In this document: in pieces, positions 1 to 9,353 of the stretch
Position numbering within the stretch: position 1 is the stretch's first letter
How the letters are laid out: every line of letters starts with the position of its first letter
Assembly: GCA_015057375.1 (NCBI GenBank)
Contig: SVEM01000001.1
Span: forward strand, 1-64,000
Length of the DNA: 64,000 bases
Direction of reading: 5' to 3'
Source of the DNA: Lachnospiraceae bacterium
Lineage (GTDB): Bacteria > Bacillota > Clostridia > Lachnospirales > Lachnospiraceae
Made by a program: the position numbers and the translations under genes
The notes under the pieces: generated by a model
What the model was told of the DNA's origin: nothing
What the model saw: the letters and a program-made list of their open reading frames with translations, nothing else
The model's database searches: none

Positions 1-720
1 TTTACCTTTAACTGTCTTTGCAATGATTGCTGTTGGCATACCCTTTGTTGCTTTTGCTTCTTTAAATGCTGCATCAATCTGATCAAAATCATGTCCGTCA
101 ATGTTAATTACATGGAAGTTGAATGCTTCAAACTTCTTATCAATAGGATATGGGTTACATACATCATCAATCTTACCATCAATCTGAAGTCCGTTGTTAT
201 CAACGATAACTACAAGATTATCAAGTTTTCTATGTCCTGCAAACATTGCAGCTTCCCATACCTGACCTTCCTGAATCTCACCATCTCCAAGAAGAGTATA
301 TACACGATAATCGTCTCCTGACAACTGTGCAGAAAGAGCCATACCTACAGCTGCTGATATTCCCTGTCCGAGTGAGCCGCTTGACATATCAACGCCCGGT
401 ACATCATTCATATTAGGATGTCCCTGAAGGTATGAACCTGTATGACGAAGTGTAGGAAGATCCTCTACCGGGAAAAATCCTCTGTTAGCAAGTGTTGAAT
501 AATATCCAGGTGCTGTATGACCTTTTGATAATACGAATCTGTCGCGGTCAGCCTTGCGAGGATCCTTTGGGTCAACATTCATCTCTTCAAAATACAGATA
601 TGTATAAATATCTGCTGCTGAAAGAGATCCGCCCGGATGTCCGGATTTTGCACTGTGCACTGCTGTCACAATACCTTTACGGACTTCATTTGCAGTTTTC
701 ATAAGTTCTAATTTATCCAT
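1..720 (-). CDS. Transketolase, N-terminal subunit (partial, runs off window)
   Basis: The minus strand is open from the ATG at 718-720 to the window edge. The translation begins MDKLELMKTANEVRKG and contains the thiamine-diphosphate-domain motifs SAKSGHPGGSLS, LSKGHTAPGYY, HPNMNDVPGVD, GSLGQGISAAVGMAL and LLGDGEIQEGQVWEA. The GDGE...N motif (GDGEIQEGQ, later VIVDNNGLQ) binds Mg-thiamine diphosphate. Many anaerobes encode transketolase as two half-size subunits, and the start and motif order fit the N-terminal half; the C-terminal partner would lie beyond position 1. It follows araD by 45 bp on the same strand, so the two probably feed L-ribulose-5-phosphate and xylulose-5-phosphate into the non-oxidative pentose phosphate pathway. 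Confidence 0.9.
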   Translation of the reverse strand, partial: MDKLELMKTANEVRKGIVTAVHSAKSGHPGGSLSAADIYTYLYFEEMNVDPKDPRKADRDRFVLSKGHTAPGYYSTLANRGFFPVEDLPTLRHTGSYLQGHPNMNDVPGVDMSSGSLGQGISAAVGMALSAQLSGDDYRVYTLLGDGEIQEGQVWEAAMFAGHRKLDNLVVIVDNNGLQIDGKIDDVCNPYPIDKKFEAFNFHVINIDGHDFDQIDAAFKEAKATKGMPTAIIAKTVKGK

Positions 721-765
721 TTCTATTCACCTTTCATATATAATATTTCACATAAACAGACAGAA

Positions 766-1464
766 TTAGTGTTCTCCACCCTGTCCATAATATGCGTTAG
801 GTCCATGTTTTCTAAAATAATGCTTGTCCATAATATACTGTGGAGCAGGCATAACATTAGGATTAATCTGTGATGTAATATATGCCATCTCAGCAACCTT
901 TTCCATAACTACAGAATTATATACCGCATCTGCAGGAGACTTGCCCCATGCGAATGGTCCATGATTCTTAACCACAATACCAGGTACTGCCATAGGATCT
1001 TTTCCTTCAAGTGTCTCTACTATAACATTTCCGGTATTAACCTCATAAGCTTCTTCTACCTCTTCTGCAGTAAGTCCTCTTGTACATGGAATAGCACCGT
1101 AAAAATAATCCGCATGTGTTGTTCCGAGTGCCGGTATAGACTTTCCTGCCTGTGCATATGCAACGGCATGTACTGAATGAGTATGTACAATTCCACCCAT
1201 CTGTGGATACTCTTTATAAAGAACTATATGGGTAGGTGTATCAGATGAAGGACGAAGTTTGCCCTCAACCACATTACCGTTAAGGTCAACAACAACCATG
1301 TCTTCAGGCCTCATTGTATCATAATCAACACCACTTGGCTTGATAACAACAAGTCCTTTATCGCTATCTATACCGCTTACATTACCCCAGGTATAAATAA
1401 CCATGCCCTTGCGCCACAAATCCATATTGGCTTCATAAACTTTTTCTTTTAATTCCGATAACAT
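766..1464 (-). CDS. araD: L-ribulose-5-phosphate 4-epimerase
   Basis: This is a 232-aa class II aldolase/adducin-fold enzyme of the usual AraD length. It interconverts L-ribulose-5-phosphate and D-xylulose-5-phosphate in the cytoplasm. Visible family motifs include GNVSGID near residue 27, KPSGVDYD near 42, SSDTPTH near 73, the zinc-binding [12 protein letters not shown] near 93, [11 protein letters not shown] near 115, and KNHGPFAWG near 166. The C-terminal [15 protein letters not shown] is typical of AraD rather than of fuculose aldolases. It lies upstream of the transketolase half in the same direction. No arabinose isomerase or kinase is present here, so the substrate source is unseen. 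The AAGGA ribosome binding site is about 12 bases from the ATG, longer than normal. Confidence 0.95.
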   Translation of the reverse strand: MLSELKEKVYEANMDLWRKGMVIYTWGNVSGIDSDKGLVVIKPSGVDYDTMRPEDMVVVDLNGNVVEGKLRPSSDTPTHIVLYKEYPQMGGIVHTHSVHAVAYAQAGKSIPALGTTHADYFYGAIPCTRGLTAEEVEEAYEVNTGNVIVETLEGKDPMAVPGIVVKNHGPFAWGKSPADAVYNSVVMEKVAEMAYITSQINPNVMPAPQYIMDKHYFRKHGPNAYYGQGGEH

Positions 1465-1519
1465 ACTAAGTTAACATTCCTTTCTTATAAATAAATTACA
1501 ATTAAACATAATCAGATAT

Positions 1520-1548
1520 AGTATAACAATTGTAAAGCTGAATAACAA
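1520..1548 (-). promoter_or_regulatory. Predicted sigma-A promoter of araD-transketolase
   Basis: On the minus strand TTGTTA (1543-1548) is followed after 17 bases by TATACT (1520-1525), about 55 bases upstream of the araD ATG. Spacing and -10 are near consensus. Confidence 0.55.
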
Positions 1549-1612
1549 GTACTTTTTACCAATTATACATTATTATTCAGCCTTATTTATTCTTTTTATA
1601 TTATTAATTATA

Positions 1613-3004
1613 TTATGGCAAAAGCGTATTAGCCAGAAGCAAAATCAGGAACAATGGTGCCAGGAATTTAACCATAATAATGTAAAGCCATTTTCTTCCG
1701 AACTTATTACCACCTTTTTCAACCTCATCTGTAACATATTTAGGCTTAACAACCCATCCGATAAGAATGCAGGTAAGAAATGCTACTATAGGCATCAGAC
1801 AATTGTTACTTATATAATCCATAATGTCAAGTATCTGTCCCTTAGCTCCGTTAGGAAGTGTAATCTCGAAATACCATTTGTTATATCCGAGGCAAACTAC
1901 AATACCAAGAACAAGTGCTATAACCCCTTCTATAATACTTGCTTTTGTTCTGCTCACACTAAACTGGTCAATAAAGCTTGATACAATAGCCTCCATAATA
2001 GAAACCGCACTTGTCATAGCTGCAAAAAATACCATTCCGAAAAATACACATCCGAGAATATTTCCTACAGGTCCCATTGCCATAAATACTTTAGGAAGAG
2101 ATACAAACATAAGACTTGGTCCCTGTCCCATTCCCTCTGTTCCCATAAATACAAAAACAGAAGGAATTATCATTGCTCCCGCAAGAAATGCCACGCTTGT
2201 ATCAAACAACTCTATTCTATTGATTGACTTAACAAGATTATCATCATCCCTTACATATGAACCGTATGCAATCATAATACCCATTGCCACACTGAGACTG
2301 AAAAACAGCTGTCCGAGTGCATCTATAAATATACCAAAAAAGCTCTTTAATGTAACACCGTCAAAATTAGGAATAAGATATACTTTCATACCCTCAATAC
2401 CTGTTCTTACATTTCCGGCCGCATCGGTATGACTTATGGTAAGAGAAAATATTGAAATACCTATAATCATAACAAGAAGTATCGGCATAATTATTTTCGA
2501 CGAACTCTCAATTCCTTTATTAACACCTCTGTATACTATAAATGCAGAGATCAATAAAAATACAACGAGATATATCAATGGTGAAACTTCACCGGTAATA
2601 AATGATGTGAAATATCCGTCTTCTGCTGCAGCTTGTCCCTGTCCTGTAAGGAAAGCTACAAAATACTTAATTACCCAACCACCGATCACACAATAATATG
2701 GCATAATAATCATAGGAACAAGACTTGCAAGTATACCAAGAAATCCCCAATTTTTCTTAACATTTCCATATGCGGTAAGCGGGCTCTGCTTTGTCTTTCT
2801 TCCGATAGAGATTTCTGTTGTCAGAAGGGCAAATCCAAATGTCACAACAAGTACAAGATAAACAAGCAGGAACAATCCTCCTCCGTCTTTTGCGGCAAGA
2901 TACGGAAATCTCCATATATTTCCAAGTCCTACAGCACTTCCTGCTGCCGCCAGAATAAATCCAAGAGAACCTTTAAATGAATTTCTTTTATTTTCTGTAT
3001 CCAT
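1613..3004 (-). CDS. Sodium-dependent transporter, neurotransmitter:sodium symporter (SNF) family
   Basis: The 463-aa product is a polytopic membrane protein of the NSS/LeuT fold that couples Na+ entry to uptake of an amino acid or related solute. The N-terminal signature GSAVGLGNIWRFPYLAAKDGGG (about residues 22-43) supplies the substrate and Na+ site of TM1. The rest alternates hydrophobic helices with short loops, as expected of the 11-helix bacterial members (LeuT, TnaT, MhsT). The substrate cannot be read from sequence. It is monocistronic and divergent from the hybrid kinase at 3114. The start is set by an ACGGAGG ribosome binding site. Confidence 0.92.
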   Translation of the reverse strand: MDTENKRNSFKGSLGFILAAAGSAVGLGNIWRFPYLAAKDGGGLFLLVYLVLVVTFGFALLTTEISIGRKTKQSPLTAYGNVKKNWGFLGILASLVPMIIMPYYCVIGGWVIKYFVAFLTGQGQAAAEDGYFTSFITGEVSPLIYLVVFLLISAFIVYRGVNKGIESSSKIIMPILLVMIIGISIFSLTISHTDAAGNVRTGIEGMKVYLIPNFDGVTLKSFFGIFIDALGQLFFSLSVAMGIMIAYGSYVRDDDNLVKSINRIELFDTSVAFLAGAMIIPSVFVFMGTEGMGQGPSLMFVSLPKVFMAMGPVGNILGCVFFGMVFFAAMTSAVSIMEAIVSSFIDQFSVSRTKASIIEGVIALVLGIVVCLGYNKWYFEITLPNGAKGQILDIMDYISNNCLMPIVAFLTCILIGWVVKPKYVTDEVEKGGNKFGRKWLYIIMVKFLAPLFLILLLANTLLP

Positions 3005-3033
3005 AAATATATACCTCCGTAAAATCTTAAATC

Positions 3034-3062
3034 ATTATAGCTTATTTTTACAATATATACAA
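3034..3062 (-). promoter_or_regulatory. Predicted sigma-A promoter of the SNF transporter
   Basis: Minus-strand TTGTAT (3057-3062), a 17-base spacer, then a perfect TATAAT (3034-3039), 30 bases upstream of the ATG at 3004. Confidence 0.6.
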
Positions 3063-3113
3063 TCACAAAAAAATTTGATATTATATTATTATAAAAAAAC
3101 AAGGGGAACCTTT

Positions 3114-5993
3114 ATGATAAAAAGAAAAAAGATTAATATTCATCCAAAAAGGTTAATATTTACCATTATAATTGTTGCAATTCTTTCATCTATATTTGTA
3201 TACCTTAACATTGATTTCAGCAACAAACTTACTGATTCGGTCAAAAAGGTTTCTTATACAAGTGTAGGAGAAATAATATCAGCAGTATCTAAAGGTGTCG
3301 GAGCCAGTCTTTCATCTTATGACAGTGCCATATCAAATGCTGCCGATGCCCTAAATCACATGAGCGATAATAATGAACGTTCAGATTATATTAATAATCT
3401 GTCTCTTACTACAAGTGATATTTTATATGGTTTCATCGACAGCTCAGGATATATGACACTTCCTGGCAGTGACGAACAACATGATGTAAGTGACGAAACT
3501 TTTTTTATAGATACAATGACCGGTGAAACCACTATCACTACAACTAACCTTTCATATATTGGTGCAGGTTCTGCCACCAATATCGTAATTGCAAAACCTG
3601 TGTCAAAACCGGGAAATGACAGCATATCTAATGTAATATGCGGTTTTATTAATCCGAGCATTGTCATAAGTTCATTTCAGTTTGAAGCAAATAACATACA
3701 GGTTCTTTTAACCAATGTCAATAATGGTATTATTTCATATTCCAATTACGGTTACGACACAAATGATTCTGCGACACCATTATACAGACTTGTATCAACT
3801 CCGGGATTCATTGAAAATTTCAAACCGATTTCAGAAAACACATCTGATTCCGTATACATACTTAATGACAAAAATATGACTCAGTATATTTACCACACGC
3901 CAAGGGTGTTCTCTGACTGGGCATTATACACTTCCATATTATTCGATCCGGAGTATACTGAACCTTACGATTATAAGCAAAGTATTATCTTTGTAAATAT
4001 AACCTATGCCATTTTACTTATTATAATACTCCTGTTCTATATTGCACCGCTTGTGCATGATATAGGAACACAACGAATTGCAGAAAGCCGTTCTATGATG
4101 CTTGCAAATCTGAGTCATGAACTTAAAACCCCTCTTAATACTATTATAGGTGTAAGCAGCGGTCTTTCTAAATCTGAACTTAAAAACGCTCAGCTTAAGG
4201 AGGTATCGTACATTTCAGAAGCGGCTAATAACCTGCTTGCAATGATTAACGACATTTTAGATGTCACAAAAATAGAAGCCGGAAAATTTGAATTTGTGGA
4301 TGAAGAATATGATTTTGAATCTGTTATTTATGATCTTTCTACAGTTGCTGCAGTAAGGCTTGGAAATAAACCTGTTGAATTTGTTGTAAATATTGCCCCA
4401 TATGTACCAAGACGTATGATAGGCGATATGCTTCGTGTACGACAGCTGTTAAACAATATAATTACAAATGCAGTAAAATACACCGAAAAGGGCGTAATAA
4501 CTGTTACAGTTGACTGTATATTTATTGATAATGCAGATATTAATCTTGTCGTAAAGGTTGCGGATACCGGTATAGGTATGACGAAAGATAACCTTGATCA
4601 TCTTTTTGATAATTTCACACGTTTTGATTCAATAAGAAACAAGCGCGTGGAAGGTACAGGTCTGGGTATGGCTATTGCAAAACAATTTGCCGAAATGATG
4701 CACGGAAGCATTGAAGTATCCTCCGTTTACGGTGAAGGTTCTGAGTTTACCATAACTATTGCACAGAGAATAGCAAAAAATGATCCTCTTATACCTGCAT
4801 ATGAACCTGATTCAGCCGAGCAATATAAAAACATACTCATTCTTGAAAAATCTCCGGCATTAACTGACTTTTTTACAGGTTGTCTTGAAAACATACCGGT
4901 AAATTACACAATTGTTTCGGATAATTACGAGTTCAGCCAAAAAATTTCAGATCATAAATATGATTATATTCTTGCAGACAGTAAAACTATCCGTATGCTT
5001 TCTGATGAACTTGCTGATACTGATACGCAACTTATTACCATAATTCATCGTACAAGCGAACATGCATATGACGGAAACACAATATCAATTCCTCTGTTTG
5101 CAATACAGATTAATTCATATCTTAACAATATGATTACAACTAACACGAACGCCACACATCAGTCGTTCCTTATACATACTATGCCTGATAAGCATATACT
5201 TATTGTAGATGACCATCAAATGAATATTCAGGTTGCACAAGGAATTATGCAACCATATGAAATGAAAATTGATTATGCAACATCAGGACGCGAAGCTGTA
5301 GACCTTGTAAAGACTAACCGATATGACCTTATTTTTATGGATCATATGATGCCGATTATGGATGGCGAAATGACACTTAATGCCATAAGACATTTAAAGC
5401 TAGATTACACAGATGATATTCCTATTGTCGCTCTTACCGCAAATGCCGGCCAGGGTGCAAAAAAAATGTTTCTTGAGCTCGGTTTTCAAGATTTTCTTCC
5501 AAAGCCTCTTGAACTTCGCTCACTGCATAATCTTCTTGTTAAATGGCTTAAACCTGACCAAAGCAAACAAGCTGTAGAATATCACAAGACTTATTCTGAC
5601 GATGCAGATACATCTTATAGTTCAGCTTCAAAAACACAAAAAAAAGAATACGTCAATGAACACATTAACGTATCTGAAGGCATGGAAAGAATAGGCATCT
5701 TGCCACTATATATAAAAACACTGCGCAATTTTAGCAACACAATTACAGACAGACTTCCTGTAATAAAAGAAACATTCCCTAATGATATAGACACATTCGT
5801 TGTTGAAGTCCATGGTCTGAAAGGCGTTGCCGCAATGGTGTCTGCAAATGATTTTGCCGCTTTCTCATTTAAGCTTGAGCAAATGGGAAAAGCTAATGAC
5901 ATTTCAGGTATTGAAGAACTTCTGCCACGTTATTATGATGCCATGGCTGAGGTTAAGGCTGCGGCAGATGATGCCATCAACCATTTATCTTAA
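3114..5993 (+). CDS. Hybrid sensor histidine kinase with receiver and HPt domains
   Basis: The start at 3114 (959 aa) is chosen over the upstream in-frame 3075 because AAGGGG lies 7 bases before it. Order of domains: an N-terminal membrane helix (about 15-35); an extracytoplasmic sensor region (40-290); a second helix (about 295-317); a HisKA domain with the phosphoacceptor His335 in SHELKTP; a HATPase domain with NNIITNAVKYTEKG and DTGIGM and GTGLGMAIAKQ; a weakly conserved receiver-like stretch (about 590-680); a canonical receiver with Asp743 in FMDHMMPIMDG; and an HPt domain with His900 in EVHGLKGVAAM. The signal is unknown, and no partner response regulator lies next to it. Confidence 0.9.
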   Translation: MIKRKKINIHPKRLIFTIIIVAILSSIFVYLNIDFSNKLTDSVKKVSYTSVGEIISAVSKGVGASLSSYDSAISNAADALNHMSDNNERSDYINNLSLTTSDILYGFIDSSGYMTLPGSDEQHDVSDETFFIDTMTGETTITTTNLSYIGAGSATNIVIAKPVSKPGNDSISNVICGFINPSIVISSFQFEANNIQVLLTNVNNGIISYSNYGYDTNDSATPLYRLVSTPGFIENFKPISENTSDSVYILNDKNMTQYIYHTPRVFSDWALYTSILFDPEYTEPYDYKQSIIFVNITYAILLIIILLFYIAPLVHDIGTQRIAESRSMMLANLSHELKTPLNTIIGVSSGLSKSELKNAQLKEVSYISEAANNLLAMINDILDVTKIEAGKFEFVDEEYDFESVIYDLSTVAAVRLGNKPVEFVVNIAPYVPRRMIGDMLRVRQLLNNIITNAVKYTEKGVITVTVDCIFIDNADINLVVKVADTGIGMTKDNLDHLFDNFTRFDSIRNKRVEGTGLGMAIAKQFAEMMHGSIEVSSVYGEGSEFTITIAQRIAKNDPLIPAYEPDSAEQYKNILILEKSPALTDFFTGCLENIPVNYTIVSDNYEFSQKISDHKYDYILADSKTIRMLSDELADTDTQLITIIHRTSEHAYDGNTISIPLFAIQINSYLNNMITTNTNATHQSFLIHTMPDKHILIVDDHQMNIQVAQGIMQPYEMKIDYATSGREAVDLVKTNRYDLIFMDHMMPIMDGEMTLNAIRHLKLDYTDDIPIVALTANAGQGAKKMFLELGFQDFLPKPLELRSLHNLLVKWLKPDQSKQAVEYHKTYSDDADTSYSSASKTQKKEYVNEHINVSEGMERIGILPLYIKTLRNFSNTITDRLPVIKETFPNDIDTFVVEVHGLKGVAAMVSANDFAAFSFKLEQMGKANDISGIEELLPRYYDAMAEVKAAADDAINHLS

Positions 5994-6013
5994 AATCAAA
6001 CACATATAAACCA

Positions 6014-6643
6014 TTATTTCAGATGCAGGTAGTGCCTGCATCTGAACATTCTGTCAAGACAAAATATCATAAATCCAATCTGCGCAATCGTATATATAAT
6101 AACAATCCAATCAGCAAGTCCGACAAGAACTATAAAATATATAAACACCCTACAAATCGCCGAACCAATCCATCCGAACTTCATGAGGACCGTATCTCTT
6201 TCATTAGGAAGATCACTTGTCGAATCCGCTATGGTATATACCAGTCTTCTTTCCATTATTATCTCAATCACAAGCTGTATAAATGATATGGACAGTGCCG
6301 TCACTATAAGCGACTTTTCTTCATAATAAAATGGTGTAAGTTTAACAAACACTGACAAAGCTCCTGTTGCTAAAATCGGAATATATAACCTTAAAAATTG
6401 TAGATTATATCTAATAAGCATACTTATACCAACTAAAATGAATAAATATCCAAGAACATCAGGCAAAACATCAAGAGTTATACCATCTCCAAGCATATTA
6501 CGGGCAACATACTCCTGAATAACCTCTCCCATTCCGTCATCTTTATATACAATATTGTATACCGGGTAATCTGCAATCATCATAATAGGAATATCTACCG
6601 TACTTATAAACAAACCTATCATAACAAGAAAAATACCTATCAT
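6014..6643 (-). CDS. Integral membrane protein of unknown function
   Basis: This roughly 210-aa product is almost wholly hydrophobic, with about six predicted membrane segments and a short charged loop (EERDT-like region near the C-terminal third). I recognise no family. The open frame extends to 6685, but a TGTTATAAT extended -10-like sequence lies at 6688-6696, immediately before that ATG. The only ribosome-binding sequence (GGAGAG, 6653-6658) lies further inside, so the likely start is the ATG at 6641-6643; 6652 is the alternative. It is convergent with the hybrid kinase (20 bp apart) and divergent from the amidase. Confidence 0.6.
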   Translation of the reverse strand: MIGIFLVMIGLFISTVDIPIMMIADYPVYNIVYKDDGMGEVIQEYVARNMLGDGITLDVLPDVLGYLFILVGISMLIRYNLQFLRLYIPILATGALSVFVKLTPFYYEEKSLIVTALSISFIQLVIEIIMERRLVYTIADSTSDLPNERDTVLMKFGWIGSAICRVFIYFIVLVGLADWIVIIYTIAQIGFMIFCLDRMFRCRHYLHLK

Positions 6644-6716
6644 ATCAATCATCTCTCCGTTGTAGCATTTTATATAAATTCGCATATATTATAACAAAAA
6701 TCATATGGAGCAACAA

Positions 6717-7289
6717 GTGGCGATAAAAATATTTGTTGATCAGGGTCACGGCCCAACAGTAAATGCAGGTGCCGAGGGAAACGGATTATTTGAACAGGAT
6801 ATTACTTACATGGTAGGGGCTTATCTTTCTGACATATTGAGTGCAGATTACAGATTTGATGCAAGAGTGTCAAGGTATTCCATAACAGACGATGTCGGAT
6901 ACAACAATTCATCCAGCCTCAGACAACGTGTACTCGAAGCAAACAGTTGGCCTGCCGATTATTTTATAAGTATACATTGTAATGCCAGTGTAAATCCGGA
7001 GGCAAATGGCACAGAAGCTTATGCATATTCTGCTTATAGTCCGTCTTTTTATCTTGGCGAATCAATTGTCAATGAAATAGTAAGACGGACCGGTACAAAG
7101 AACAATGGTGTCTTTGCACGTCCGTCTCTATACGTTCTCAGATATACCAATATGCCGGCAGTTCTTGTTGAGCTTGCATATATATCTAACTACGAGGATT
7201 CAATCAAACTCACATATGACCAGTATCAGTTTGCTTATGGCATATATGTCGGTTTACTTAACTTTTTGGCTCTTCCACAGTTAACCTAA
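6717..7289 (+). CDS. N-acetylmuramoyl-L-alanine amidase, Amidase_3 family
   Basis: The 190-aa product is a zinc-dependent peptidoglycan amidase that cuts the bond between MurNAc and L-alanine. Zinc ligands are visible: His in FVDQGHGP near residue 11, Glu in LFEQDITY near 26, and His in FISIHCNAS near 85; the catalytic Glu sits in PAVLVELAYISN near 153. I place the start at the GTG at 6717 because GGAG (6707-6710) is 6 bases ahead; the in-frame ATG at 6705 would overlap that ribosome binding site. There is no signal peptide, so it either acts in the cytoplasm, for instance at mother-cell lysis, or leaves by a non-Sec route. Confidence 0.88.
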   Translation: MAIKIFVDQGHGPTVNAGAEGNGLFEQDITYMVGAYLSDILSADYRFDARVSRYSITDDVGYNNSSSLRQRVLEANSWPADYFISIHCNASVNPEANGTEAYAYSAYSPSFYLGESIVNEIVRRTGTKNNGVFARPSLYVLRYTNMPAVLVELAYISNYEDSIKLTYDQYQFAYGIYVGLLNFLALPQLT

Positions 7290-7305
7290 CTCATAACATC
7301 ATATA

Positions 7306-9252
7306 CTATTTTGCAAGCAACATCATTATCTCATTACTTCTTGCAACAAATTCTGTCATTGCAGCAGGTGCAAGTGGCTTATGACTTAACATGGCAAGGT
7401 CATAAAGCTGCTTGCAGAACATATCTGTCTTATCACCTTCGCCATTATCAAGGATATATTTTACAAGATTGTTGTTAGCATTAAGCACGAGCGTCTCTCC
7501 GCCTCCTAAATCATCAAGGCCTGCCATACCGCCCATAGCATACATTTTCATCATATCCTGCATTCTTCTTGTTTCCTCTGACAAGGTAATCATAGATGCA
7601 ACATTTTCATTCTTAAGCTTCTTTACTTCTACAGAAAGCTTATCATTATCAAGTGCTTTCTTAAATATTTCCGTAAGTTCAGAAGTAAGCTTATCCCATT
7701 CTTCGCCTTCTGTCTTCTCGGTAAACTCATCATTTACACCTGCATCTATTCTAAGGAATGCAATATCATCTCCGTTCATTTCAAGCTGCTGAATAAACGG
7801 CTGATCAATACTATGAGTAAGAACAAGCGCATCCAGTCCCTGTTCCTTAAACATGTTGATATACTGGCTCTGGAGTACCATGTCTGTAACATAATATACA
7901 TTTTTCTTAGGCTTTTCCGACTCTTCCGAAATACTATCACTTACATCGGCATCTTCTACAACCTCTGCTGTCTCATCATCAGGATATACATTCTGAATAT
8001 ACTCAGGAAGTGTAACATATTCATCTTTAAGATTTTTAAAGATTACATAATCCTTAATCTTCTCACGGAACTTATCGTCCTTAAGACATCCGTATTTGAC
8101 AAATGGACTTATATCATCCCAGAACTTCTCATAATTTTCTTTATCAACTTTATACATGCCGGAAAGTTTATCAGCAACCTTCTTGGTTATATAATCTGAT
8201 ATTTTCTTAACAAAACCGTCATTCTGCAGTGCGCTTCTTGATACATTAAGCGGAAGATCCGGACAGTCAATAACACCCTTAAGAAGCATTAAAAACTCCG
8301 GAATAACTTCCTTGATGTTATCGGCAATAAAAACCTGATTGTTATAAAGCTTAATTACACCTTCAAGATTATCATATTCTGTATTAACCTTAGGAAAATA
8401 TAATATTCCTTTGAGGTTGAACGGATAATCCATATTAAGATGAATCCAGAACAAAGGCTCCTTATAATCTCTGAATACCTTGCGATAAAATTCCTTATAT
8501 TCTTCCTCTGTAACATCATTAGGATGTTTAGTCCAAAGCGGAGTTGTATCACTTAAAGATTGTGGCTCATTTGCCTTGTCATCTTCATCAGCACCTTTGT
8601 CAATATCCTTCTTTTCTTCATACTTTTTCTCAAGATATATCTCAACCGGCATAAATGAGCAATATTTCTCTATTATCTCACGAACACGGTATTCATTAGA
8701 AAACTCTGCCGTATCTTCATTAAGATATAATGTAATAGTTGTACCAAACTCGGTACGCTCACCATCCTTCATGGAATACTCCATGCCGCCGTCTGACTCC
8801 CAATATACTGCTTTTGCACCATCTGCATAAGATAAAGTATCAATGGTAACTCTGTCTGCAACCATGAATGCAGAATAAAAACCAAGGCCAAAATGACCTA
8901 TTATCTGTTCATCTCCGGCCTTATCCTTATATTTCTCAATAAAATCTGCCGCACCTGAAAATGCTATCTGGTTAATGTATTCTTTTACCTCGTCCTCAGT
9001 CATACCTATACCGTTATCAGCAAATTCTATTGTTCTGTCTTCAGGACTGATGGTTACTGTTATCTTAGCTTTATAACCCTCCGGAAGTTCTGTTTCACCT
9101 ATGACATCAAGCTTTTTAAGCTTAGTTACCGCATCACAACCATTGGAAATAAGCTCTCTGACAAATATATCATGGTCAGAATAAAGCCATTTTTTTATAA
9201 TAGGAAAAATATTTTCCGAATCAATTGAAAGGTTACCTCTTTGTTCTGTCAT
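7306..9252 (-). CDS. htpG: Molecular chaperone HtpG (Hsp90)
   Basis: This 648-aa protein is a full-length bacterial Hsp90. The N-terminal GHKL ATPase domain shows FVRELISNGCDAVTKL, EFADNGIGM, GHFGLGFYSAFMVAD and GTTITLYL. The middle domain carries LYFPKVNTEYDN and CPDLPLNVSRSALQ. The C-terminal dimerisation domain follows a charged, acidic insertion (about 430-450). ATG at 9252 is preferred to 9270 because GGAG (9261-9264) is 8 bases ahead of it. A textbook TTGACA-17-TAACAT promoter and a perfect CIRCE element lie just upstream, so the gene is probably under HrcA heat-shock control. It converges on the amidase with 16 bp between stops. Confidence 0.97.
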   Translation of the reverse strand: MTEQRGNLSIDSENIFPIIKKWLYSDHDIFVRELISNGCDAVTKLKKLDVIGETELPEGYKAKITVTISPEDRTIEFADNGIGMTEDEVKEYINQIAFSGAADFIEKYKDKAGDEQIIGHFGLGFYSAFMVADRVTIDTLSYADGAKAVYWESDGGMEYSMKDGERTEFGTTITLYLNEDTAEFSNEYRVREIIEKYCSFMPVEIYLEKKYEEKKDIDKGADEDDKANEPQSLSDTTPLWTKHPNDVTEEEYKEFYRKVFRDYKEPLFWIHLNMDYPFNLKGILYFPKVNTEYDNLEGVIKLYNNQVFIADNIKEVIPEFLMLLKGVIDCPDLPLNVSRSALQNDGFVKKISDYITKKVADKLSGMYKVDKENYEKFWDDISPFVKYGCLKDDKFREKIKDYVIFKNLKDEYVTLPEYIQNVYPDDETAEVVEDADVSDSISEESEKPKKNVYYVTDMVLQSQYINMFKEQGLDALVLTHSIDQPFIQQLEMNGDDIAFLRIDAGVNDEFTEKTEGEEWDKLTSELTEIFKKALDNDKLSVEVKKLKNENVASMITLSEETRRMQDMMKMYAMGGMAGLDDLGGGETLVLNANNNLVKYILDNGEGDKTDMFCKQLYDLAMLSHKPLAPAAMTEFVARSNEIMMLLAK

Positions 9253-9290
9253 ATATATCACTCCAAACATATTTTTTATTGTTAAAAGAT

Positions 9291-9319
9291 ATGTTAACTC
9301 TATTAATCTGCATTGTCAA
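9291..9319 (-). promoter_or_regulatory. Predicted sigma-A promoter of htpG
   Basis: Minus-strand TTGACA (9314-9319), 17-base spacer, TAACAT (9291-9296), 39 bases ahead of the preferred htpG ATG. The -35 is a perfect consensus and sits 7 bases from the CIRCE dyad. Confidence 0.8.
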
Positions 9320-9326
9320 GAAAAAT

Positions 9327-9353
9327 TTAGCACTCGCTAGTTGCGAGTGCTAA
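9327..9353. promoter_or_regulatory. CIRCE element (HrcA operator)
   Basis: The sequence is TTAGCACTC, nine bases, GAGTGCTAA: a perfect match to the CIRCE inverted repeat bound by the heat-shock repressor HrcA. It lies directly upstream of the htpG -35 box. It also contains the TAG stop (9337-9339) and last codons of the GH13-like gene, so it doubles as coding sequence. The only heat-shock gene near it is htpG. Confidence 0.93.

Noticed and set aside
3075..3113. Upstream start of the hybrid kinase
   Set aside because: No ribosome binding site, while AAGGGG is well placed before 3114.
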